This document shows positions 54,027-63,839 of a stretch of 64,000 nt of DNA, in pieces. The stretch spans positions 25,628 to 89,627 of the forward strand of contig JASMLK010000045.1 of assembly GCA_030748735.1 (NCBI GenBank), written 5' to 3'. The DNA comes from Myxococcota bacterium. Lineage in GTDB: Bacteria; Myxococcota_A; UBA9160; UBA4427. A program made the translations under genes and the position numbers. Each line of letters starts with the position of its first letter. Position 1 is the first letter of the stretch. The notes under the pieces were generated by a model. The model had not been told where the DNA came from and made no database searches. It was given only the letters and a program-made list of their open reading frames with translations.

Positions 54027-55375
54027 TGCGCCAGTCTGATCTCCGCTTGCCGATGAGCGTGAAGGCGGGCTATTCGCTCGGCGATCACGCGATCAATATC
54101 CAGCTCGCAGCAGCGTCACTCTTCTATCTATTCTTCCTGACGGAAGTCGCGGGGTTGCGGCCTTCGCTCGCGGGCCTGGTGCTGCTCGTGGGGCGCGCCG
54201 TCGATGCATTTACCGACCCCGCGATGGGAAGGCTCTCCGACGCGACGCGCTGGCGTGCTGGGCGGCGGCGTCCCTACTTCTTGATCGGCGCGCTGCCGTT
54301 CGGCATTACGTTCGCGCTCTTGTGGTCGACGTATCCTTTCCAGAGCGACGTCGCGTTGTTCGCCGTCTACTCGATCATCTACATCGCGAACACCCTTTCT
54401 TCGACGCTGCTCGCCGTACCCTACATGGCGCTGCTGCCGGAAATGGCGCTGAGTTATCAGGACCGGACTTCGGCCAACACGATTCGTCAGGTTGGTGTCG
54501 TCGCTGCGCTGATGCTCGTGGCCGTGGCGGTCCGCCCGGCGGTCGAGTGGTTCGGTGGCGGGGCGCAGGGGTGGTGGCACCTCGGCCTGGTGATGGGCGT
54601 CTGGATCGCGGTTCCCTGGTTGGTGGTTCATCGGGTGAGCTTCGAGCGTCCCGACTTCCAGCCCCCAGCGGAGACTTCCCTCGTGCAGGGGTTTCGCGAC
54701 CTCGCGCGACATCGCGCCTACCTGTGGCTCGGGGGGCTCTACATCGCGAGCCGCATCGCCCTCGATATCGTGGGCGCTGTCCTGATCTTCTGGTTCACCT
54801 ACTGGATCGCGCGGCCCGGCGACTTCTCGCCGGCGCTGGGGCTGATGCTCTCGACCGTCGTGCTCGCCATGCCCATGTGGCTCTGGCTTTCGCGCTCGAT
54901 CGACAAGCGCACGCTCTTCGTCGTCGGCGCGGGCTTGTGGATCGCGATCCAATTCGGGCTCTTCCTGCTCGGGCCGGACGATCCGCGTTGGTTGGTGTTT
55001 ACCTTGATCGGGCTTGCGGGCATCGGTTATGGCGTGACCGACATGATGCCCTGGTCGATGTTGGGGGACGTGATCGACGCCGACGAAGCCCACAGCGGGG
55101 AACGACGCGCGGGAATGTATGCGGGCGTGTTCACCTTTCTGCGCAAGCTGGGTGGGGCGACTGGCGTGGCGGCCGCGGGCTTTGCCCTCGAGGCCGCGGG
55201 CTTCGTGCCCGGCGCCGAACAGCAAGCCCCGGCGTTGTGGACCATTCGCATCCTCGGGACCTGTGTGCCGATCTTCTTCCTGGTGATCGCGTCGATGTGC
55301 GCGCTGCGTTACCCGCTCACGCGTGTCCGCCATGCCGAGCTGGTGAACGGCCTCGAGGAGACGCGGTCGAGTTGA
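54026..55375 (+). CDS. MFS transporter of the GPH (glycoside-pentoside-hexuronide:cation) type
   Basis: I chose the ATG at 54026 (MRQSDLRLPMSVKAGYSLGD), giving 449 residues; the TTG just before it is less likely. About twelve spans are visible. The GPH motifs are GRAVDAFTDPAMGRLSDATR with GRRRPYFLIGALPFG in the first half and IGYGVTDMMPWSMLGDVIDAD in the second. These carriers use Na+ or H+ to import sugars or other small molecules. Co-translation with the crotonase at 53142 hints at a carboxylate or CoA-metabolised substrate (inference). Confidence 0.9.
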   Translation: MRQSDLRLPMSVKAGYSLGDHAINIQLAAASLFYLFFLTEVAGLRPSLAGLVLLVGRAVDAFTDPAMGRLSDATRWRAGRRRPYFLIGALPFGITFALLWSTYPFQSDVALFAVYSIIYIANTLSSTLLAVPYMALLPEMALSYQDRTSANTIRQVGVVAALMLVAVAVRPAVEWFGGGAQGWWHLGLVMGVWIAVPWLVVHRVSFERPDFQPPAETSLVQGFRDLARHRAYLWLGGLYIASRIALDIVGAVLIFWFTYWIARPGDFSPALGLMLSTVVLAMPMWLWLSRSIDKRTLFVVGAGLWIAIQFGLFLLGPDDPRWLVFTLIGLAGIGYGVTDMMPWSMLGDVIDADEAHSGERRAGMYAGVFTFLRKLGGATGVAAAGFALEAAGFVPGAEQQAPALWTIRILGTCVPIFFLVIASMCALRYPLTRVRHAELVNGLEETRSS

Positions 55376-55390
55376 ATTCGGGTAGGGGGC

Positions 55391-56011
55391 TCAACGATTG
55401 GCGAGATCACTCAGTCTCACGAGATCCGTCACCCTCATGACACCGACTTTCCACATGGCTTTGGAGCGGTGGGCATCGATGGCCTGAGAGGTGATGCCGA
55501 GTTCTTCGCTGATTTCACGATTCGTAAGCCCCGTGACCGCGAGATCGACGACTTCGCGCTCACGATTCGTGAGAAGCGAGAAGCGTCGCTTGGCTTCGGC
55601 GACCCATGTCCGCAAGGCTCGATCTTCCCGGTCCTTGGCCATGGCTTGATGCACGGTGTCGAGAAGGCGCTGGGCTCGAAAAGGTTTCTCGATCAGGTCG
55701 AATGCACCGAGTTTCATGCACTCGACCGCGAGGGCCACGTCTGCGTGGCCGGTGATGAAGATGATCGGCAGGAAGATCTCGCGCTCGAGCAGAGTGCGCT
55801 GGAGTTCGGTGCCGCTCATGCCGGGCATTCGGATGTCCAGCAGCAGGCAGCCTGGCTGATCGGGGTCGTACGCCTCGAGGAAGTCGTTGGCGCTGCCGAA
55901 TTCCAATGCTGGCATCGACACCTCGTCGAAGAGCCGGCGTATCGACTGGCGGACGCCTTCGTCGTCGTCGACGATGAAGGCAATGGGCTCGCGTTCCTCT
56001 TCCGCAACCAT
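55391..56011 (-). CDS. FixJ/NarL-type response regulator
   Basis: The 206-residue protein has a receiver domain with Asp15-17, the phospho-acceptor Asp59 (LLLDIRMPGMSG), Thr/Gly in FITGHAD and Lys109 (EKPF), then a LuxR-type helix-turn-helix (LLTNREREVVDLAVTGLTNREISEELGI region, 143-190). It starts 5 bases after the stop of the sensor kinase at 56017, so the two form a two-component system. FixJ relatives control respiratory and micro-aerobic genes. The adjacent divergent molybdenum operon at 57468 is the obvious candidate target. Confidence 0.92.
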   Translation of the reverse strand: MVAEEEREPIAFIVDDDEGVRQSIRRLFDEVSMPALEFGSANDFLEAYDPDQPGCLLLDIRMPGMSGTELQRTLLEREIFLPIIFITGHADVALAVECMKLGAFDLIEKPFRAQRLLDTVHQAMAKDREDRALRTWVAEAKRRFSLLTNREREVVDLAVTGLTNREISEELGITSQAIDAHRSKAMWKVGVMRVTDLVRLSDLANR

Positions 56012-56016
56012 TGCCT

Positions 56017-57084
56017 TCAGCCTTCTGCGCTGGGAGCAGCGTCGACCGGGGGGAGTGTGAAGCGAAACGTCATGCCCCGGTACGGGTTGCGCTCCGCCGT
56101 CAAGTGACCTCCATGAGCTTCGACGATGGATCGGCTGATCGCCAGACCCACTCCCAGCCCTTCGGGCTTGGTGCTCACGAAGTGTTCGAAGAGGGTCTCG
56201 ATGTCGGGCCTCTCGGGCCCCTTGCCCGAGTCCTCGATGGCGATTTCGACGTCCTCGGAATCGTGTTGCGCGGCCCGGATCACGAGTTGTTTCGTCTCGG
56301 AGTCCTGCATGGCCTCGATGGCATTGCGCGCCAGGTTCACCAGCACCTGCTGGATCAGGACGGGATCGACCATGACGCGAGGTAGGGTGGCCGGGATCCT
56401 GATCTGCATGTCGATGCTCAGCTGTTTACGTTCGCTCGACAGCAGTGACATCGCTTCTCGAACGAGTGCGTTGATGTTGTGAGGAGATCGTTCGATCGGT
56501 CGGTGTGCAAGAAAGCCCCGGAGCCGGCGCAGAATCTGGCCACCCAGCTCGGCCCCATCCGCGATCGACTGCAGGTCCTTCAGCAGCTTCTCCGGAGAGA
56601 CTTCACCGCGACGCACCGCTAGCGAGGCTGCCTCGGCATAGTTCAAGACACTCGCGAGCGGTTGGTTCAACTCATGGGCGATTCCCGAGGCCAGTTCCCC
56701 CGCCATGTTGACGCGAGATACTTCGGCCAGGCGTAGCTGTTGTTTCGCCATCTCCTGCGAGGCTTCCTGCCATCGTGTGCCGAGGACGGCGGTGACGCCG
56801 ATCGCGAAGACGGCGAGGGTGCGGTTGGCTAGCACCATCCAGACAACGCCACCGGAAGGGGACAAGAGAAGGCCCGCCAGCGTCAACACCGAGCACAGGA
56901 CGGCCGTGCGAATCGGTAGGCGAGGGTCTGGTGACCGAAGCGAAACAAGGACCACTGCGACATAAGGGACCCCACCCGCGACCCCGAGCGGGACCGAGAG
57001 ATCCAGAGCGAGAACGGCGCCCGCCAACAAGATCGTCACGGCCAAGCTCTGCCTACGAGAACGAGGGGGCGGTGCCGTTCCCAT
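56017..57084 (-). CDS. Membrane sensor histidine kinase
   Basis: I chose the ATG at 57084 (MGTAPPPRSRRQSLAVT), giving 355 residues; a GTG at 57192 is possible but adds a low-complexity leader. Four or so hydrophobic spans fill residues 13-100 without a periplasmic sensor domain. Next comes the dimerisation/phospho-acceptor segment GELASGIAHELNQPLASV with His137, and then the ATPase domain with NLARNAIEAM (N box), DSGKGP (G1) and GLGVGLAISRSIV (G2). It resembles the FixL/TodS-like HPK4 class. The signal may be sensed within the membrane or via quinones (inference). It is divergent from the alpha5 operon. Confidence 0.9.
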   Translation of the reverse strand: MGTAPPPRSRRQSLAVTILLAGAVLALDLSVPLGVAGGVPYVAVVLVSLRSPDPRLPIRTAVLCSVLTLAGLLLSPSGGVVWMVLANRTLAVFAIGVTAVLGTRWQEASQEMAKQQLRLAEVSRVNMAGELASGIAHELNQPLASVLNYAEAASLAVRRGEVSPEKLLKDLQSIADGAELGGQILRRLRGFLAHRPIERSPHNINALVREAMSLLSSERKQLSIDMQIRIPATLPRVMVDPVLIQQVLVNLARNAIEAMQDSETKQLVIRAAQHDSEDVEIAIEDSGKGPERPDIETLFEHFVSTKPEGLGVGLAISRSIVEAHGGHLTAERNPYRGMTFRFTLPPVDAAPSAEG

Positions 57085-57310
57085 GTGTCTTGCCTCCGTC
57101 CGTGCTGAGATGGGTAGCTCACCTGGTTTGGTTCGTAGCCCCAGGGCAGGTGGTGTTTGCGCCCCTGTACGCAGAACGGTGATCGAGTTCACGGGCTTTC
57201 GGCCAGAGGTTTTCGTGGTCGCATTGTTCCGTGTGTGAGGCGCTTTGAATCGATTTCAGAGTTCTTGCGAGGCAACGCGTCACATCACGAGCAGCGCAAC
57301 GCTCTGCTGC

Positions 57311-57325
57311 ATTGGATTATCCAAT
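57311..57325. promoter_or_regulatory. Palindrome ATTGGAT-T-ATCCAAT upstream of the alpha5 operon
   Basis: Perfect 7-base arms around a single T, in the 383-base region between the sensor kinase (start 57084) and alpha5 (start 57468). It is the best candidate operator for the adjacent FixJ-type regulator or for an FNR/CRP-type factor, although it differs in spacing from the TTGAT-N4-ATCAA FNR box. No clear -35/-10 pair was found. Confidence 0.45.
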
Positions 57326-57467
57326 AGCGTGGGCGACACAGCCAACCATTGGGCTGGTGTTCATGGGCATCGGCATTGGTAAACGAGGGGTTGAGTCCAG
57401 GCAGCGAACGCCACCGCAGACAGTTCTGCTCGAATCGTGGTTGAAGCGTTCCGTGGGAGAAAGCTTG

Positions 57468-60400
57468 ATGGATCGCGGGTCCGGAGTGAAGCGACGGGAT
57501 TTCTTGAAGGGCACCGGGGCGACTTTCGCCGCCGTTGCTGCTGGCGAACTTCTCTCACTCGGAGTGCTCAAGCCTGCATCCGCATCGACGAACCCGCTGG
57601 CCGGCTATCCGAACAGGGATTGGGAGTCGCTCTACCGCGACGTCTACTCCTACGACGATTCCTTCGTCTTCGTCTGCACGCCGAACTGTACGCACAACTG
57701 CTACCTGCAGGCCTACGTGAAGAACGGCATCATCACGCGCTGCAGCCCAACGCAGCGCTACAACGAGGCGACCGACGTATACGAAACGAAGGCCTCGCAG
57801 CGGTGGGATCCCCGCCACTGCAACAAGGGCGTCGCACTCGTGCGCCGGTTCTCCGGTGATCGCCGAGTAAAGAGCCCGAAGATCAGACGGGGCTTCATGG
57901 AGTGGGTCGAGCGCGGCTTCCCCCGAAACGAGGACGGACTACCGCCGGCCGAACTCTTCCGTCGTGGCGAAGACACCTTCATGACACTGGGTTGGGACGA
58001 GGCCTTCTCGATCATCGCGAGAGTTCAAGAGCATCTGGCTCGCTACTACTCGGGCGACAAGGGAGCCCAGCGACTGCTGGAACAGGACTATCACCCCGAG
58101 ATGGTCAAGGCATGCGAGGGCGCGGGCACGCGCACGCTCAAGTTCCGCGGCGGCATGCCGGTGCTCGGTTCGATCAAGCTCTTCGGTCAGTACCGCCAGG
58201 CCAACTCGATGGCTCTGCTCGATACCTACGTTCGCGGCGTGGAGCCCGATCAGGCGAAGGGCGGCACGGGTTTCGACAACTACACCTGGCACACGGATCT
58301 GCCGCCCGGGCATCCGATGGTGTGCGGCCAGCAGACCATCGACTTCGATCTGGCCAACGTCGAGTACTCGAAGGCCGTGGTGTGCTGGGGGATGAACTGG
58401 ATCTCCACCAAGATGCCCGACGCTCATTTCCTCACGGAGGCGAGGCTGAAGGGCACCAAGGTGATCTCCGTGACCACCGAGTACAGCTCCACGGCTTCGA
58501 AGTCGGACGAGATCATCGTCATCCGGCCTGGGACGGATCCAGCATTCGCACTGGGCGTCGCTCGCGAGATCATCGACGAGGGGCTCTACGACGAAGAGTT
58601 CGTCAAGGGGCACACGGATCTTCCCCTCCTCGTGCGGATGGATACCAAGGAGTTGTTGCGGGCAGCGGACGTCATCCCCGGCTACGAGAACGCGGCGCTG
58701 AAGCGCACCAAGGTGTTGAAGCCCGGCGAAAAGGTCGTCCCCTACGCGACGAACGAGGGCCACCCTGCCGTCAACGAGGAAATGCGCGAGGAATGGGGTG
58801 ACTTCGTAGTCTGGGATACGAAGACAGGAGCCCCGGCAGCGGTTTCGCGCGACGACATCGGCAAGTACTTCTTCGAGCGCGATGTAGACCCGGCATTGGA
58901 AGGGACATTCAAGGCCAAGGTCGGTGGGACGACGGTAGAGCTGCGGCCGGTGTTCGATCTGGTTCGGCAGCACCTGCGCGACACCTGGTCCCTCGAGAAC
59001 ACGACGAAGGTCACGTGGGCGCCAGCCAGCGCGATCAAGAGTCTGGCTCGGGCATACGCCGACAACCCCGAGCACGTGCTGACGCCTGTCGGCATGGGCC
59101 CGAATCAGATGTTCAACGCGGACCAGAAGGACCGCGCGATCATGCTGGTCGCCAGCCTCACGCGGAACGTCGGCTTCCGCGGTGGCAATGTCGGCAGCTA
59201 TGCGGGCAACTACCGGGCCGCCTACTTCAATGGGATGCCGCAGTACATGGCGGAAGACCCCTTCGATCCGGAACTCGATCCCAAGAAGAAGGTTCGCATC
59301 CGCCCTACGACTCGGATGCAGTCAGCGCACTTCTACAGTCATGGTGATACGCCGTTGGATGTGCACGGCAACGTCTACAACGGCGAGACCCACATGCCGC
59401 TGCCGACGAAGCATCTCTGGTTCTCGGCTTCGAACTCCCTGCTCGGGAATGCCAAGGGCCACTACGACGTGGTGATGAATCTACTGCGTCATCCCGCATA
59501 CCGGGCCAAGTCTCAGAGCAAGCGAATGATCGACGCGGTGATCGTGAACGAGTGGTGGTGGACCGGGAGCTGCGAGTACGCGGACATGGTCCTCGCGGTC
59601 GATTCCTGGGGTGAGTACAACGTCCACGACATGACGCAGTCGTGCACCAACCCCTTCATGCAGGTCATGCCGCTGAGCAAGATCGATCGGATCCACAACA
59701 CGCGCTCCGATTCGGAAACCTACGCGGGCGTTGCGGCCAAGCTGGCGGAGATCACTGGGGATCAGCGCTTCAACGACTACTGGCACTTCATCGAGAAGGA
59801 CAAGGCCGCCACCTACATCCAGAGGGTTCTGGACCACAGCAACATCACGAAGGGGTACGAGTTCGAGGACCTGCTGGAGAAGGCGGAAAAGGGCGTGCCC
59901 GTCATGATGATGGGACGGACCTATCCGAAGTTCATCGGCTACGAACAGAGCGTCGAGTGCCAACCCTGGTACAACCGGACAGGACGGCTCGAGTTCCTTC
60001 GCGATGAGCCCGAGTTCAGGGTGCACGGCGAAAACATTCCACTTCACCGTGAGCCGATCGATTCGACCTTCTACGAGCCCAACGCCATCGTCGCAGCACC
60101 TCACCCGCTGATACGGCCGGACACGCCAAAGGACATGGGCTTCTCGGAGAATGACCGGCACGGCGAGACGAGGCAGGTGCGCAATGTCGTGCTCACGCCG
60201 AGTGAACTCCTGAAGACGCAGCACCCGCTGATGTCCCAGGGCTTCACGCATCAGTGGATCACACCCAAGTATCGCCACAGTGTGCACACGCTGGTCGCGG
60301 ATCTCGACATCCTGGCCGTCTGGTGGGGGCCGTACGGCGACATGTACCGCCACGACAAGCGCATGCCCTGGGTGGGTGAAGGTTATGTCGACATCAACCC

Positions 60401-60971
60401 CACGGATGCCAAGGAGCTCGGAATCGGTGACGGTGACTACATCTGGGTAGATGCCGATCCCGAAGACCGCCCCTTCCATGGATGGCAGGAGCGCCCTGAT
60501 GAGGCCAAGGTCTCTCGCGCCATGGTGCGTGCGCGGTACTACCCGGGTACGCCGCGAGGCATAGCCCGGACGTTCTTCCACTTTGCGGGGGCTTCCTTTG
60601 GAAGCGTCAAAGGGCAGGAGTCACGGGAAGACGGACAGGCGAAGAGCCCGACCACGGGTTATCAGGCGATGTACCGCTTCGGGAGCCACCAGAGTGGCAC
60701 ACGTTCCTGGCTGCGTCCGACGCTCCTGACCGACTCACTGGTTCGCAAGAACCTGATGGGCCAGATGATCGGGACCGGTTTCTGCCCGGACGTCCACTGT
60801 GCAAACGGCGCACCTCGCGAATCATTCGTGAAGTTCACCAGGGCCGAGGCGGGCGGAAAGGACCGGTCGAGCCCCTGGGAGCCCATCGCACTCGGCATAC
60901 GCCCCGGACAAGAGAGCGACGACATGAAGCAGTACCTGAAGGGCGGGTTCACCAAGGTAGAAGGGAGCTGA
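57468..60971 (+). CDS. Large molybdopterin oxidoreductase catalytic subunit, NarG/Nxr-like type II, alpha5
   Basis: I chose the ATG at 57468, preceded by GGGAGA; it opens with a Tat signal ([14 protein letters not shown]). The 1167-residue subunit is about 200 residues longer than alpha1-4. FS0 is ligated by four Cys (Cys70-x3-Cys74-x3-Cys78 and Cys118), with Cys in place of the usual His. Asp277 in [15 protein letters not shown] is at the molybdenum-ligand position and matches the NarG pattern (DLPPxxP). By family knowledge such enzymes reduce or oxidise oxyanions (nitrate, nitrite, chlorate, selenate) or hydrocarbons. It heads the alpha5-beta2-gamma2-chaperone2 operon, divergent from a two-component system. 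Confidence 0.88.
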   Translation: MDRGSGVKRRDFLKGTGATFAAVAAGELLSLGVLKPASASTNPLAGYPNRDWESLYRDVYSYDDSFVFVCTPNCTHNCYLQAYVKNGIITRCSPTQRYNEATDVYETKASQRWDPRHCNKGVALVRRFSGDRRVKSPKIRRGFMEWVERGFPRNEDGLPPAELFRRGEDTFMTLGWDEAFSIIARVQEHLARYYSGDKGAQRLLEQDYHPEMVKACEGAGTRTLKFRGGMPVLGSIKLFGQYRQANSMALLDTYVRGVEPDQAKGGTGFDNYTWHTDLPPGHPMVCGQQTIDFDLANVEYSKAVVCWGMNWISTKMPDAHFLTEARLKGTKVISVTTEYSSTASKSDEIIVIRPGTDPAFALGVAREIIDEGLYDEEFVKGHTDLPLLVRMDTKELLRAADVIPGYENAALKRTKVLKPGEKVVPYATNEGHPAVNEEMREEWGDFVVWDTKTGAPAAVSRDDIGKYFFERDVDPALEGTFKAKVGGTTVELRPVFDLVRQHLRDTWSLENTTKVTWAPASAIKSLARAYADNPEHVLTPVGMGPNQMFNADQKDRAIMLVASLTRNVGFRGGNVGSYAGNYRAAYFNGMPQYMAEDPFDPELDPKKKVRIRPTTRMQSAHFYSHGDTPLDVHGNVYNGETHMPLPTKHLWFSASNSLLGNAKGHYDVVMNLLRHPAYRAKSQSKRMIDAVIVNEWWWTGSCEYADMVLAVDSWGEYNVHDMTQSCTNPFMQVMPLSKIDRIHNTRSDSETYAGVAAKLAEITGDQRFNDYWHFIEKDKAATYIQRVLDHSNITKGYEFEDLLEKAEKGVPVMMMGRTYPKFIGYEQSVECQPWYNRTGRLEFLRDEPEFRVHGENIPLHREPIDSTFYEPNAIVAAPHPLIRPDTPKDMGFSENDRHGETRQVRNVVLTPSELLKTQHPLMSQGFTHQWITPKYRHSVHTLVADLDILAVWWGPYGDMYRHDKRMPWVGEGYVDINPTDAKELGIGDGDYIWVDADPEDRPFHGWQERPDEAKVSRAMVRARYYPGTPRGIARTFFHFAGASFGSVKGQESREDGQAKSPTTGYQAMYRFGSHQSGTRSWLRPTLLTDSLVRKNLMGQMIGTGFCPDVHCANGAPRESFVKFTRAEAGGKDRSSPWEPIALGIRPGQESDDMKQYLKGGFTKVEGS

Positions 60972-60975
60972 TCTG

Positions 60976-62118
60976 ATGGCGAAGGTATTCAATTGGCAGT
61001 TGGGCCGTGAGATGAATTACCCGTACAAGGACGCCCGCCCGAAGAAGCAGGTGGCCTGGGTATTCGACACGAATAAGTGCATTGCTTGCCAGACTTGTTC
61101 GATTGCGTGCAAGACAACATGGAGTTCCGGCCGCGGCCAGGAATACATGTTCTGGAACAACGTCGAGACCAAGCCCTACGGCGGGTATCCCAAGGCCTGG
61201 GATCTGAACGTGTTGAACAAGATCGGCCCGGGAACCTGGAAGGATGGCATCTACGACGGCAAGACCATCTTCGAGGCTGCGGACCAGCGCAACGAGAAAA
61301 TGGTTGGCTATCGGCCCGGTGACGAGGAGTGGAACCATCCCAACATCGGTGAGGATGTCATCGGTGGCGGCGAAATGCCGCAGGGCGCTCACATCGAGAG
61401 CGACACCCACCCGATGTGGTTCTTCTACATGCCTCGCATCTGCAACCACTGCACACATCCAGCCTGCCTGGCGGCCTGTCCGCGCAAAGCGATCTACAAG
61501 CGCGAGGAAGACGGCATCGTGCTGATCGACCAGAGTCGCTGCCGCGGGTATCGCGAGTGCGTCAAGGGCTGCCCGTATGGCAAGCCGATGTTCCGAGCCA
61601 ACCATGAGGTCTCGGAGAAGTGCATCGGTTGCTACCCGAAGATCGAGCAGGGCAAGCAGACCCAGTGCGTGGAGCAGTGCATCGGAAAGATCCGTGGACA
61701 GGGTTTCGTGACGGACCCCAAGAAGGGCAAGCCGGACCCCAGCAACCCGATCGACTACCTGGTCCATATCCGGAAGATCGCTCTTCCGCTCTATCCGCAG
61801 TTCGGTACCGGCCCGAACGTCTACTACATACCGCCGATTCACGTGCCGGCGGACTACCTCCATCAGGCGTTCGGACCTGGTGTGCAGGATGCAATCGACG
61901 CGTACAGGGCTGCACCCGAAGACGATACGTTGGCCGGTCTGCTTCAGCTCTTCGGAAGCGCTCCCGACATCATGGAAACCTTCAAGGTGAAGAAGAAGAT
62001 CGCGTATGGATACAACGGCAAGGGCAAGAAGGTCGCGGAAGTACCGATCACCGAGCCGCCGCAGCTGCGCAAGGCGTACGACAAGAAGCGAGATGTCTAC
62101 CGGCTGGATGTGACCTGA
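60976..62118 (+). CDS. Iron-sulfur electron-transfer beta subunit, beta2
   Basis: The 380-residue subunit has Cys35/38/41/45 (CIACQTCSIAC), CNHCTHPACLAACP, CRGYRECVKGCPYG and CIGCYPKIEQGKQTQCVEQC, the NarH-like four-cluster pattern with Tyr in the [3Fe-4S] site. FWNNVETKPYGGYPKAWD after the first cluster resembles the beta subunits of nitrite oxidoreductases and periplasmic chlorate/selenate reductases, as I recall them, and differs from beta1. The C-terminus is Lys-rich. It starts 4 bases after alpha5, with AGGGAG upstream, and has no signal peptide, so export with alpha5 through Tat is expected. Confidence 0.92.
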   Translation: MAKVFNWQLGREMNYPYKDARPKKQVAWVFDTNKCIACQTCSIACKTTWSSGRGQEYMFWNNVETKPYGGYPKAWDLNVLNKIGPGTWKDGIYDGKTIFEAADQRNEKMVGYRPGDEEWNHPNIGEDVIGGGEMPQGAHIESDTHPMWFFYMPRICNHCTHPACLAACPRKAIYKREEDGIVLIDQSRCRGYRECVKGCPYGKPMFRANHEVSEKCIGCYPKIEQGKQTQCVEQCIGKIRGQGFVTDPKKGKPDPSNPIDYLVHIRKIALPLYPQFGTGPNVYYIPPIHVPADYLHQAFGPGVQDAIDAYRAAPEDDTLAGLLQLFGSAPDIMETFKVKKKIAYGYNGKGKKVAEVPITEPPQLRKAYDKKRDVYRLDVT

Positions 62119-62236
62119 GTCGTCCCCGCCAACGCATGTGGCCGACTCGAGCGGCCACTGCGGTCCGTCTCCTGCCGTAGCGGGTCGGTGTCAACGTTCG
62201 GAGCACGGAGACCAGAGAAGGAAGAGGAGAAGCACA

Positions 62237-63109
62237 ATGGTCAAGACCTGCAGCCTGGCGATCGGTATGTCGCTGTTCATGACGCAAGTGCTGGTGCAAG
62301 GAGCCATGGCGGAGCCCACTGGCCCCGCGGAGGTACGTGTGGTCTTCGTGAGAGACGGGGTCTTCACGAGCCCGACCGACTCCGCTTGGCAAAAAGTCCC
62401 AGAGACGACGTACTCGCTCCAGGCACAGCAGATCACCCCGCCCGTTGGCGGCGGAAGCGTTTCCAAGGTCTCCGTTCGAGCGACTCATGACGGTGATGAG
62501 ATCGCCTTCCGCCTCGAGTGGTCCGATTCGAGTGCAGACCGAGGCGTGGGTGTGGACACCTTCCGCGACGCTGCGGCCATTGGGTTCCCGGTGGGTAGGC
62601 CCAACGTGGCGCCTTCGCCGTTCATGGGGGATGAGGAGCATCCCGTCGTGATCTGGCAGTGGGCCGCCGACTTCGATGCCGACGCCGAGGGCCGGAGTCG
62701 TTTCGGCGAGCGCTATCCCCATTCTGAGGGCGTCTGGATCTTCCCTCAGGATCTGAGCGTGAGGAGAAAGGTGCGAGGCTGGAGAGGTGCGGACCCGGTC
62801 ATCGAGTACGTCGCCAAGGGCTTTGGCACGCTCGAGCCGCGAATGGGAACAGATGTCGAAGGAGTGAGCCAGTACAAGCGCGGGCGATGGAGCGTGGTGC
62901 TTCGCCGCAAGCTCGAGACCTCCAACGACGAGGATCCCGTCTTCGTTGCCGGCGGGACGTCGTCCTTGATTCTGGCCGTATGGGATGGCGACAAGGAAGA
63001 AGTGAACGGTCGAAAAGCGGTGACCTATCAGTGGATCCCGGCGAAGTTGGATGCTTTCGGCAGTCCGACCGCGAAGGCCGATCTGGGTGTGACAAGTGCC
63101 CGCCATTAG
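62237..63109 (+). CDS. Ethylbenzene-dehydrogenase-type haem-binding gamma subunit with Sec signal, gamma2
   Basis: The start is the ATG at 62237, preceded by GAGGAG. The 290-residue protein has a Sec signal peptide ending near QGAMA (residues 21-25). It carries the EB_dh haem domain: FRLEWSDSSADRG, a Met candidate in PSPFMGDEEHP (Met130) and a Lys candidate in VNGRKAVTYQW (Lys260). It would bind haem b and pass electrons from beta2 to a periplasmic cytochrome or membrane carrier. It follows beta2 after 118 bases, a long gap with no gene in it, and its end overlaps chaperone2. Confidence 0.88.
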   Translation: MVKTCSLAIGMSLFMTQVLVQGAMAEPTGPAEVRVVFVRDGVFTSPTDSAWQKVPETTYSLQAQQITPPVGGGSVSKVSVRATHDGDEIAFRLEWSDSSADRGVGVDTFRDAAAIGFPVGRPNVAPSPFMGDEEHPVVIWQWAADFDADAEGRSRFGERYPHSEGVWIFPQDLSVRRKVRGWRGADPVIEYVAKGFGTLEPRMGTDVEGVSQYKRGRWSVVLRRKLETSNDEDPVFVAGGTSSLILAVWDGDKEEVNGRKAVTYQWIPAKLDAFGSPTAKADLGVTSARH

Positions 63110-63839
63110 CCCCGACATCGATTCGGATCTCCTGCTGAGCGTCGACCGCGCGCGGGTCTATCGGGCACTCGCGGGGCTCTTTCGGATGCCCGACGGAGAG
63201 TCGCTCGGGGAGGTGCGCGAACGCAATCTGCCCGAGCTCTGCGAATCCCTGGAGCGCCTGACCGAAGAAGGTGATGGCTCCACTCTCGTTGGTGAGGCGA
63301 GAGCCCTGTGCGAGCTCTTCGAAGACACAGAAGTGGAACGGCTGCGCAGGGGGCACGACCTGGCGTTCGATGAGAGCAGTGCGATTCGTTGTGCGCCGAC
63401 GGAGATGGATCAGCTCGACGGAACCCCGCAGCTCGAGCTGACTCGGACCTTCGAGATGGCCGATGTCGGCGGGTTCTACAAGGCCTTTGGTGTGGAACTC
63501 GGCGATAGCGAACAGCGCGTGGACCACATCGCGGCCGAGCTCGAATTCATGAACCTGTTGGCGGCGAAAGAATTCACAGCACTGAAGGAGGAGGGGCCCG
63601 GGGAAAACGCGCAGATCTGCCGTGACGCCTCGCGCGTCTTCCTGCGCGACCATCTGGTGCGCTGGGCACCCCGTTTCGGGGAATGCCTCTCGGCGGCAGA
63701 TGGCGACCCGATCTACAGCGCCGCCGGTCGGCTGCTGGGCGGCTTCATCGTCTTCGACGCTTTACAGATCGATGCGGACGGTGCACCCGTCCACAACATC
63801 GACCCGGCAGCAAGGAAAGACCTGCCCCAGTCGCTATAG
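63096..63839 (+). CDS. TorD-like molybdoenzyme chaperone, chaperone2
   Basis: The 247-residue protein starts with GTG inside the end of gamma2 (14-base overlap). It has TorD-type helical segments: ARVYRALAGLFRMPDGESL, LELTRTFEMADVGGFYKAFGVEL, VDHIAAELEFMNLLAAKEF and FLRDHLVRWAPRFGECL. It is presumably dedicated to alpha5. It is clearly divergent from chaperone1, in line with the different alpha subtype. The stop codon TAG (63837-63839) is the first triplet of the palindromic repeat element that follows. Confidence 0.88.
   Translation: MPAISPDIDSDLLLSVDRARVYRALAGLFRMPDGESLGEVRERNLPELCESLERLTEEGDGSTLVGEARALCELFEDTEVERLRRGHDLAFDESSAIRCAPTEMDQLDGTPQLELTRTFEMADVGGFYKAFGVELGDSEQRVDHIAAELEFMNLLAAKEFTALKEEGPGENAQICRDASRVFLRDHLVRWAPRFGECLSAADGDPIYSAAGRLLGGFIVFDALQIDADGAPVHNIDPAARKDLPQSL

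Noticed and set aside
54128..55333. 401-codon reverse frame antisense to the GPH transporter
   Set aside because: Its composition (His, Arg, Glu-rich) is the expected mirror of hydrophobic membrane spans.
57311..57325. Interpretation of the palindrome as a canonical FNR box
   Set aside because: The half-sites and spacing (ATTGGAT-T-ATCCAAT) do not fit TTGAT-N4-ATCAA, so it is listed only as an unassigned operator candidate.
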